Source: Desulfobacterales bacterium (GTDB lineage Bacteria; Desulfobacterota; Desulfobacteria; Desulfobacterales; BuS5). Taken from it: 14,552 nucleotides of DNA. The stretch is taken from assembly GCA_016735355.1 (NCBI GenBank), contig JAERRQ010000158.1, positions 1 through 14,552 of the forward strand, written 5' to 3'. A program made the position numbers and the translations under genes. Positions 7,120-11,910 of the stretch are shown piece after piece; position 1 is the stretch's first letter, and each line of letters starts with the position of its first letter. The notes under the pieces are model-generated. The model had not been told where the DNA came from and did no database searches. It was given only the letters and a program-made list of their open reading frames with translations.

Positions 7120-8118
7120 ATGACTAAAAAAAAACGTATACTAAGCGGAATGCGTCCGACGGGGCCTCTGCATCTCGGAAATCTGCATGGGGCTCTTTCA
7201 AATTGGATAAAAATGCAGGAAGAATATGAATGCTTTTTCTTTATTGCCGACTGGCATGCACTTACCAGTGATTATGAAGAGACAGGTAATATTTCACAAT
7301 ATGCCGGAGAAATGATGATAGACTGGCTCAGCGCCGGGCTCGCACCTGAAAAAAGCAGCCTCTTTCTTCAATCGAAAATTAAAGAACATGCCGAACTCTT
7401 TCTTATCCTTTCCATGATAACCCCTGTTCCCTGGCTGGAGCGTAACCCTACTTACAAGGATCAAATAGTTCAGCTCAGCAACAAGGACCTCTCAACCTTC
7501 GGTTTTTTAGGCTATCCTGTTCTTCAAGCTGCCGACATTATCATTTATAAGGCTGATGGAGTGCCGGTAGGTGTGGATCAGGTTCCCCATGTAGAAATAA
7601 CAAGGGAAATCGCCAGACGATTCAACTATCTTTACGGTGAAGTCTTTCCTGAGCCAAAAGCCATTCTTGCCGAAACCCCGAAAATATTGGGGATGGATCG
7701 CAGAAAAATGAGCAAAAGTTATAACAATGCCATCTATTTATCGGATAATAGCGATGAAGTTGCAAAAAAAGTTGCCGGAATGATAACCGATCCGAATAGG
7801 GCGCGTAAAAACGACCCAGGTGATCCCGATATATGTAATGTTTTTGATTTTCATAAGCGCTACAGTAATCTTGATACAATCGCCACGATTAACGAAGAAT
7901 GTCGAAAAGCCGCTATAGGATGTGTAGAATGTAAGAAGATAATGGCAAAAAATCTGATCGTTTTTTTGGAACCGGTCCATCAAAAAAGGGAGTATTATAA
8001 GTCAAAGCCCGATCTTGTAGAGAGTATCTTTGCGGACGGAACTGAAAAAGCAAGGGCAGTTGCCCAACAGACCATGGCCGAGGTCAGGGCTGCCATCAAA
8101 ATACAGGATTCTCCTTAA
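7120..8118 (+). CDS. trpS: Tryptophanyl-tRNA synthetase
   Basis: A 332-residue class I aminoacyl-tRNA synthetase charging tRNA-Trp in the cytoplasm. The HIGH-type motif is GPLHLGNLHG (residues 15-24), the KMSKS loop is GMDRRKMSKS (191-200), and between them ADWHALTSDY, PWLERNPTYKD, GYPVLQAADI and GVPVGVDQVPHVEITREIA are classic TrpRS blocks. Length is normal for the bacterial type. The start ATG 7120 has GGAG 6 bp upstream. The stop TAA (8116-8118) shares its last A with the ATG of the broken scpA, the remains of a coupled trpS-scpA-scpB unit. Confidence 0.97.
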   Translation: MTKKKRILSGMRPTGPLHLGNLHGALSNWIKMQEEYECFFFIADWHALTSDYEETGNISQYAGEMMIDWLSAGLAPEKSSLFLQSKIKEHAELFLILSMITPVPWLERNPTYKDQIVQLSNKDLSTFGFLGYPVLQAADIIIYKADGVPVGVDQVPHVEITREIARRFNYLYGEVFPEPKAILAETPKILGMDRRKMSKSYNNAIYLSDNSDEVAKKVAGMITDPNRARKNDPGDPDICNVFDFHKRYSNLDTIATINEECRKAAIGCVECKKIMAKNLIVFLEPVHQKREYYKSKPDLVESIFADGTEKARAVAQQTMAEVRAAIKIQDSP

Positions 8119-8228
8119 TGCCTGAAGATATTTACAATGTGCGACTTGATCAAGATGTGCGACTTGATCAAGATGTGCGACTTGATCAAGTTTTTGAAGG
8201 TCCGCTGGATCTTCAGGGAAATTTTTGA
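8118..8228 (+). pseudogene. scpA: scpA remnant (N-terminal fragment of segregation and condensation protein A)
   Basis: Reads as a 36-residue frame starting at ATG 8118, overlapping the trpS stop. It begins MPEDIYNVRLDQ, contains a threefold VRLDQ repeat, then VFEGPLDL, the ScpA signature normally followed by LL and about 220 more residues. Here it breaks after DL into QGNF and a stop. ScpA is the kleisin that bridges the Smc heads in chromosome condensation, so this fragment cannot work. The break falls at about 8208-8214, where the sequence becomes the end of scpB in another frame. The assignment rests on the FEGPLDL motif, the start context and the adjoining scpB tail. Confidence 0.7.
8137..8190 (+). 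repeat. Three perfect tandem copies of an 18-bp unit
   Basis: ATGTGCGACTTGATCAAG occurs three times with no mismatch (8137-8154, 8155-8172, 8173-8190). In the scpA frame it adds DVRLDQ twice to an otherwise normal N-terminus; in the frame of the scpB tail it reads MCDLIK three times. Because the length is a multiple of three, the repeat keeps both frames. Each unit also contains the palindrome CTTGATCAAG. Perfect identity suggests recent slippage. Confidence 0.95.
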
Positions 8229-8307
8229 TCTGGCGACTTTAAAAGATTTGCCGGCTCCCGATGAGATACAGAAAGAGTGCTCTCCTGGCACGGATAAAAA
8301 ATCTTGA
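8212..8307 (+). pseudogene. scpB: scpB remnant (C-terminal fragment of segregation and condensation protein B)
   Basis: From TTC 8212 the frame reads FREIFDLATLKDLPAPDEIQK and ends at TGA 8305-8307. This resembles the ScpB C-terminus, where a phenylalanine/leucine-rich segment is followed by L-x-DLP and an acidic tail. The frame is shifted by one relative to the scpA fragment before it. An open frame from ATG 8137 to 8307 (56 residues) joins the MCDLIK repeats to this tail, but it has no ribosome binding site and looks accidental. The final codons overlap the -35 box of the tRNA-Val promoter, which may be why this end survives. Confidence 0.6.
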
Positions 8308-8332
8308 CTCAACAGGCCGGATCCATTAAAAA
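8304..8332 (+). promoter_or_regulatory. Sigma-70 promoter for tRNA-Val
   Basis: TTGACT (8304-8309), a 17-bp spacer and TAAAAA (8327-8332), ending 26 bp before the tRNA. The layout is nearly the same as the tRNA-Leu promoter (TTGACA, 17 bp, TAAAAA). The -35 box overlaps the scpB stop codon. Confidence 0.55.
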
Positions 8333-8358
8333 TTATTTTTTAATTTAGATTTTGATTA

Positions 8359-8433
8359 GGGCGGTTAACTCAGCGGGAGAGTGCTACCTTCACACGGTAG
8401 AAGTCACTGGTTCAAACCCAGTACCGCCCACCA
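8359..8433 (+). tRNA. tRNA-Val (anticodon CAC)
   Basis: The acceptor stem GGGCGGT (8359-8365) pairs with ACCGCCC (8423-8429), followed by A73 and an encoded CCA (8431-8433). The anticodon stem CTACC/GGTAG closes the loop TTCACAC with anticodon CAC at 8391-8393, reading GUG. D arm (AACTCAGCGGGAGAG) and T arm (CTGGTTCAAACCCAG) are regular. Confidence 0.95.
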
Positions 8434-8447
8434 ATAGAAATAAAATT

Positions 8448-8984
8448 TTATAAAAGATTGAAACTGCGTAAAACCTCGGCAAGCTTGCGGTCTTCTTTGG
8501 AGAGGTCTTTTAGCGCATCAATCAAACGCTCTATCCTGGAACCTTTAATGTTTTTGATATCGAGTTCATGCTCGATTTTGTCTACCCGGCCGGAAACCTT
8601 TTGTGTCACTGTCCGCCTGTCCCAGATGGAATAACCGAGAACTGCAATAATTAATACTATCAGTGAGCCGAACAGCGATAAAACAAGGTTATACATTTGT
8701 CCAAAGCGGCCATTTACCTCGTCAAAGCGACCGTTAACCTCTTCAAAGCGTTTATCTACCTGCTCAAAACGTTGATCCACCTGCTCAAAGCGTTTATCCA
8801 TCTGCTCAAAACGCTCTTCCATTAATTCTTTTAACGCTTTTTGTCCGGCTTTAAGTTCCGCCAGGCTTTCTATAATTTCCCGGTCTGAAATTCTGGGAGC
8901 GGTTTCTACAGCATACGAATAATTTTCGGTAAATAGAATGAGCAGGGAAAAAAATAAAGCCGTAAAAATAAATCGATTTTTCAT
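8448..8984 (-). CDS. Exported or membrane-anchored heptad-repeat coiled-coil protein
   Basis: A 178-residue protein I cannot assign to a named function. It starts with an N-terminal hydrophobic signal (residues 1-25, ending YSYA before VETAP). A helical stretch follows, then six near-identical heptads at 58-99 (RFEQMDK, RFEQVDQ, RFEQVDK, RFEEVNG, RFDEVNG, RFGQMYN), a membrane helix at about 100-120, and a charged helical tail (IERLIDALKDLSKEDRKLAEV). If the signal is cleaved, the coiled coil faces the periplasm and the tail the cytoplasm. Phe and Val/Met at fixed heptad positions suggest a parallel oligomer. It has its own promoter and converges with tRNA-Val at 14 bp. The SD is weak (GGGG, 6-7 bp before ATG). 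Confidence 0.8.
   Translation of the reverse strand: MKNRFIFTALFFSLLILFTENYSYAVETAPRISDREIIESLAELKAGQKALKELMEERFEQMDKRFEQVDQRFEQVDKRFEEVNGRFDEVNGRFGQMYNLVLSLFGSLIVLIIAVLGYSIWDRRTVTQKVSGRVDKIEHELDIKNIKGSRIERLIDALKDLSKEDRKLAEVLRSFNLL
8688..8813 (-). repeat. Six 21-bp coding repeats
   Basis: These are the DNA units encoding the six seven-residue repeats of the coiled-coil protein. The inner copies (recurring words such as CTGCTCAAAACG on the + strand) are nearly identical in DNA, the outer ones more diverged. Units of 21 bp can be gained or lost without a frameshift, so length variation between strains is plausible. Confidence 0.85.
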
Positions 8985-9023
8985 AAAAGCCCCGCATTTT
9001 TTAAACTTTGCAACTTTTTATAA

Positions 9024-9052
9024 TTTATAAAACACAAATTATTTTTTATCAA
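9024..9052 (-). promoter_or_regulatory. Sigma-70 promoter for the coiled-coil protein gene
   Basis: On the minus strand TTGATA (9047-9052), a 17-bp spacer and TATAAA (9024-9029) lie 40-68 bp upstream of the ATG at 8984. Both boxes match the consensus at 5 of 6 positions. Confidence 0.6.
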
Positions 9053-9193
9053 GCAGTAAAAAGTTGTTCTTCTGCTTTGTGGTTTGAGCCACCTTGATAT
9101 CCTTAAATAAGTAAATAACCTTGTTGAATACTTGAGTTTCTTATTTGTTTATGGAGGCCCCCCCCCCTTTTTTTTCGGGGAAGCGGGAACCCC

Positions 9194-9222
9194 AAAAACA
9201 CAAAAGGGAGAGATTCTCTCCC
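9194..9222 (-). terminator. Rho-independent terminator of the PEP-CTERM gene
   Basis: Read on the minus strand, GGGAGAG (9216-9222) pairs with CTCTCCC (9206-9212) around a 3-nt loop and is followed by TTTTGTGTTTTT (9194-9205). It lies about 80 bp beyond the stop of the PEP-CTERM gene, in the correct orientation. Confidence 0.7.
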
Positions 9223-9304
9223 CCCCTTTCGTGATTTTACGCAACATGTTTTTTTTAACTTCAGGTCTTAAAAAGGATTTTACTGATTTCACTAAAACGT
9301 GTTC

Positions 9305-9865
9305 TTATGCTTTGAATATCTTTTTACGGCTTGCACCTGTCAGACCGATCAGACCAGCTCCGAGAAGCAGCATTGTGGCCGGTTCGGGTACGGGTGCGGG
9401 TGCTGTAGAACCTAAAGAGAAAGATATATAATTTGATGCAGTTCTACCCATTAAAAAATAACTTATTCCCCATGCCTGACCATTATTCCATTCCCACTTA
9501 GCACCACTATCCTGATAATATCTGTCAGCATCCAAAAGAGTATAATTAAATAGAATTTCAATAGGATCATTTGAAGATGACGCAACATTGCTCCAGTTGA
9601 GTACAATAAAATCTGAAGGATCAATGAGGGAACAATTGAAAATATCATTTTCAAACCCAAGTCCAACCAAATTTACCTCAACACCCTCTGTGTCAATATA
9701 CAGTTGAAAAAGAGCTGTACCTGTTAATTGAGTTGCATCCCAGCTATTATTATAATTCGGATCAACATAACCCGTAGAGCTGAATAATGGTAACGCCCAA
9801 GCACTCCAGGAAATCAGAAAAATACCAAGGATAGCTGCGATTATAATTTTTGAAATTTTTTTCAT
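9305..9865 (-). CDS. PEP-CTERM sorting-domain protein
   Basis: A 186-residue exported protein. It has a Sec signal peptide at residues 1-24 (MKKISKIIIAAILGIF..., ending SAWA before LPLF). The C-terminal sorting signal begins VPEPATMLLLGAGLIGL at about 159, followed by a basic end (SRKKIFKA). In this system exosortase (EpsH/XrtA) removes the tail and the protein is delivered to the outer surface or exopolysaccharide. The middle is a beta-rich, Asn/Asp/aromatic-rich domain (GTALFQLYIDTEGVEV, ISYFLMGRTASNYISF) with no cysteine pair except C93 region; I recognise no enzyme motif. The start at ATG 9865 is set by GGAG 5 bp upstream; a longer reading from 9910 lacks one. It has a sigma-54 promoter upstream. 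No exosortase is in the window. Confidence 0.9.
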   Translation of the reverse strand: MKKISKIIIAAILGIFLISWSAWALPLFSSTGYVDPNYNNSWDATQLTGTALFQLYIDTEGVEVNLVGLGFENDIFNCSLIDPSDFIVLNWSNVASSSNDPIEILFNYTLLDADRYYQDSGAKWEWNNGQAWGISYFLMGRTASNYISFSLGSTAPAPVPEPATMLLLGAGLIGLTGASRKKIFKA

Positions 9866-10053
9866 TTTTTCTCCTTTTTTGTAAAATTTATGACTTCGTT
9901 GTCGTGTCATCTTATTTTAAAAAAAAATTGCTTTTATATTCCTGTTGAAAGAATTATTGGTTTTAAAGTCTTTTTGAATCGTCCTTCCTTTTGATTTTTA
10001 TCTGTTATAACTTGCAACAGGAATTGAAAACCGTGTCTTATAGTTTTGCTTCC

Positions 10054-10068
10054 GCAAGGCTGGTGCCA
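10054..10068 (-). promoter_or_regulatory. Sigma-54 (RpoN) promoter of the PEP-CTERM gene
   Basis: On the minus strand TGGCAC (10063-10068), five bases, TTGC (10054-10057): an exact match to the -24/-12 consensus TGGCAC-N5-TTGC, with GG and GC at the required spacing. Transcription would start near 10042, about 175 nt before the ATG at 9865. Sigma-54 promoters before PEP-CTERM genes are known, with the PrsK/PrsR two-component system as the usual activator. Neither prsK nor prsR is in the window. Confidence 0.8.
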
Positions 10069-10105
10069 AGGAGGAGAGGAAAAATAGAAAAAGATTTAAT
10101 AATGT

Positions 10106-10134
10106 TTTATATCAAATGGTTATGCTGATATAAA
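10106..10134. promoter_or_regulatory. Candidate enhancer (activator) site for the sigma-54 promoter
   Basis: TTTATATCA (10106-10114) and TGATATAAA (10126-10134) form a perfect 9-bp inverted repeat with 11 bp between, centred about 52 bp upstream of the -24 box. Enhancer-binding activators of sigma-54 use dyad sites 70-150 bp upstream of the start, so position and symmetry fit. Alternative: a hairpin of no regulatory meaning. Confidence 0.5.
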
Positions 10135-10368
10135 TTTTGTTTGGAATAGTTTGGGGTTGGGTTGTTGTGGAAAGAATACTACATGCTTGTGAAATAAATG
10201 CCATATATTTATAGGATAAATTTTACAAGTTTTGCTGCAATGCCATTAACTTAAGAGTTTTTTTTATGTCATTCCCGTAAAGACGGTGAAAAGACAGAGT
10301 TAAACAAAAGTTTTTTAAGTTAACAACATTGAGTATTGCGGGCTTGAATAGTTTTTTTAAATAACGAC

Positions 10369-11094
10369 TTAAATAGAAGGGATAAAAGCTGTGACAAGGC
10401 CGATTAAACCTCCAAAAACTCCGCCCCAGACTACAAGCCATCCGAGATGCTTGCGTATCATATCCTGTATTATTTCTTTGACCATTTGGGGGGTAAGTTC
10501 ATCAAGCCGTTTCTGCACAATGATTTCTATTTTACTGATAACTTTATCAATATCAGCCGTTTTTTTGATAATTGTTTGAATACCGTCCTGCAAGGAGTCA
10601 TCATTCGCGATCCCCAGAAAAATTTTTTTTATTTTTACTACAAAGGGCTCCTTCAAAGGCATCAGTACCTCAACGCCTCCCATCATACCGAGCATGGGCG
10701 CAAAAGATGATTCCATAATCACGGCCAGAAGTGTATCGAATGAGGGGTCAAAATCGATCCGGTCTATAACCGGGGACAGGTCAATATTTTCAGATGCGGA
10801 TTGCTCGAAAAAACGTTCCATGTTCTCATGGTTAAAAAATTGGCCCATAACAAGGGCATGAATGCCTTTTTTAAAATCCTCGAACCTGGCCGGGATTACT
10901 CCTGAACCATATAATCCCGGCACTTTTTCAAAAAGCATATGAACCGCCAGCCAGTTTGTTATTGCGCCTGAGAGCGCGAATAAACCTGTATTAAAAATTA
11001 TATGATTTGATAAGATTGCGCCTGTAATGACGCACAAAGATGATAACAAGTTTGTGGTTAAACTCATGTTGGGTTTAAAGATTTTGTTTTCCAT
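10369..11094 (-). CDS. DUF445 family inner-membrane protein
   Basis: A 241-residue protein of the DUF445 (YheB-like) family, function unknown. The N-terminal hydrophobic part (about 12-55) contains GAITNWLAVHMLF, and GLYGSGVIPARFEDFK follows at about 60-75; both are family hallmarks. A long amphipathic helical middle (80-215) leads to a C-terminal membrane helix (WLVVWGGVFGGLIGLVTAFI, 219-238), so the middle sits on one face of the membrane between two anchors. The start ATG 11094 has GGAG/AGAG upstream. It follows the DtxR gene after 113 bp that contain a hairpin, so it may share or have lost transcription from the iron operon. A link with iron is not supported by the protein itself. Confidence 0.82.
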   Translation of the reverse strand: MENKIFKPNMSLTTNLLSSLCVITGAILSNHIIFNTGLFALSGAITNWLAVHMLFEKVPGLYGSGVIPARFEDFKKGIHALVMGQFFNHENMERFFEQSASENIDLSPVIDRIDFDPSFDTLLAVIMESSFAPMLGMMGGVEVLMPLKEPFVVKIKKIFLGIANDDSLQDGIQTIIKKTADIDKVISKIEIIVQKRLDELTPQMVKEIIQDMIRKHLGWLVVWGGVFGGLIGLVTAFIPSI

Positions 11095-11150
11095 ATTCTC
11101 TTTCTCCAGATATAGGTTCGTGGTGCAGGCACGGCTCTGTGTTGGAAATT

Positions 11151-11202
11151 TTGTAACGCGGGCAGCATGTTGCCTTCAGCCTCTCCACCAGAGCGTTTAC
11201 AA
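11151..11202. repeat. Intercistronic inverted repeat between dtxR and DUF445 genes
   Basis: TTGTAACGC (11151-11159) and GCGTTTACAA (11193-11202) pair with one bulge, extended by A/T pairs outward; inside, GGCA...TGCC (11161-11174) can form a second small stem. A T-run follows only on the + strand, so it is not an obvious terminator for the minus-strand operon. It may act in mRNA processing or be a repeat element. Confidence 0.5.
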
Positions 11203-11207
11203 TTTTT

Positions 11208-11870
11208 TTATGAAATATCCGAATCGATTTTCCAAACAAATATGTTTTTGGCGATCTCTTTATCCAGGGCCAATTCGGTGTTATCAAATTTTATGCAAAC
11301 GGCGGGGGCCGTGCGATGAACCGAAACCACAATTCCGGGATGCAGACCCAGAGAGATCAATTGATGTAAATTGGAATGACTGCCGGGCTCGATATAGGAA
11401 ATTTTTCCTTTTTCTCTAGGCTTGAGCTTATCCAGCCCCATCACGACGCTATTGACCACTTTTAATCTTTTTTTGCAGCAGCGTCCCTGTGGAATAAGTT
11501 TACCGTCCGGACAGACTTCCGGATGCCCTAGCAGGGTGCAGATTGACTCTTCCACCTCGGGCTCCAGGCAGTGTTCAACTTTACACGCCACTTCTTCCAT
11601 TGCTGAATTTTTCAGTTTTAGAACAGTGGAGACCAATACTTCGGCCAGACGGTGCCGTCTCATAATCCTTTCAGCCAGTTGTTTGCCCGTACTTGAAAAC
11701 AGGATTTTATCAGCATTGGTAACAATTAAGCCCATCTCTTCAAGGACTGCCAGTTCTGATGCAGTAAAATCGATAACACAGTTTTTCCGGACGGCCTCGA
11801 CGGAGTAATTTCGGTGCTCCCCTGCGCACCAGATTGCCTCCATGATCTCTTCTTGTTTTTCAGTTAGCAT
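11208..11870 (-). CDS. DtxR-family metal-dependent transcriptional regulator with C-terminal FeoA domain
   Basis: A 220-residue repressor-type protein expected to sense Fe2+ or Mn2+ and bind operators of iron genes. The N-terminal winged helix covers about residues 1-70 (LTEKQEEIMEAI, LEEMGLIV, STGKQLAERIMRRHRLAE). The DtxR metal ligands are kept: Met10, His73, Glu77, Cys96, Glu99 and His100 line up with Met10, His79, Glu83, Cys102, Glu105 and His106 of DtxR; His98 is replaced by Glu92. A cysteine-rich linker (GHPEVCPDGKLIPQGRCC, 115-132) precedes an SH3-like FeoA domain (150-217, EPGSHSNLHQLISLGLHPG). The recognition part (CVIDFTASELAVL) is shorter than usual. Start ATG 11870, GAGG 8 bp upstream. 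It follows feoB after 40 bp, so probably autoregulates that operon. Confidence 0.88.
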   Translation of the reverse strand: MLTEKQEEIMEAIWCAGEHRNYSVEAVRKNCVIDFTASELAVLEEMGLIVTNADKILFSSTGKQLAERIMRRHRLAEVLVSTVLKLKNSAMEEVACKVEHCLEPEVEESICTLLGHPEVCPDGKLIPQGRCCKKRLKVVNSVVMGLDKLKPREKGKISYIEPGSHSNLHQLISLGLHPGIVVSVHRTAPAVCIKFDNTELALDKEIAKNIFVWKIDSDIS

Positions 11871-11910
11871 GGTTTTTTCCTCTATTTGCCTGGCCCTTTT
11901 GCAAGACCCT

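Larger units (their letters stand above)
8985..9304. other. Noncoding stretch with homopolymer-rich segment
   Basis: The 320 bp between the coiled-coil gene and the PEP-CTERM gene contain the promoter at 9024-9052 and the terminator at 9194-9222. There is also an odd run of ten C then eight T (9158-9175) followed by GGGG (9177-9180), which can pair with CCCC (9190-9193). A 99-codon open frame over 9132-9431 on the + strand is rich in Pro/Phe from these homopolymers and runs antisense into the PEP-CTERM gene, so I do not call it a gene. Confidence 0.6.
9866..10368. other. Long intergenic region upstream of the PEP-CTERM gene
   Basis: About 500 bp without a supported gene. It holds the roughly 175-nt 5' leader of the PEP-CTERM gene, the sigma-54 promoter (10054-10068) and a palindrome (10106-10134). 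Near 10246-10323 a 9-bp inverted repeat TTAACTTAA/TTAAGTTAA encloses 60 bp, perhaps the 3' end structure of the DUF445 transcript. A 72-codon minus frame at 10223-10441 overlaps the DUF445 gene and has no coding character. Confidence 0.6.

Noticed and set aside
8137..8307. 56-residue chimeric frame MCDLIK x3 plus ScpB-like tail as a new small gene
   Set aside because: No ribosome binding site, begins out of frame inside scpA, and every part is explained by the deletion; kept only as a remark.
8115..8312. 65-codon minus-strand frame with an ILIKSH repeat
   Set aside because: The repeat is the reverse reading of the 18-bp tandem repeat; the + strand explains the region as scpA and scpB remnants.
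9132..9431. 99-codon + frame across the homopolymer region
   Set aside because: Pro/Phe runs come from C10T8; it has no ribosome binding site and overlaps the C-terminal sorting signal of the PEP-CTERM gene on the other strand.
9990..10070. c-di-GMP (GEMM) riboswitch in the PEP-CTERM leader
   Set aside because: GGAAGCAAAAC and ACACGG on the minus strand looked suggestive, but the conserved GGGCAAACC/GACGCAAAGCC core is absent, and the first part belongs to the sigma-54 promoter.
10223..10441. 72-codon minus frame
   Set aside because: Overlaps the 3' end of the DUF445 gene in another frame and has no recognisable protein character.
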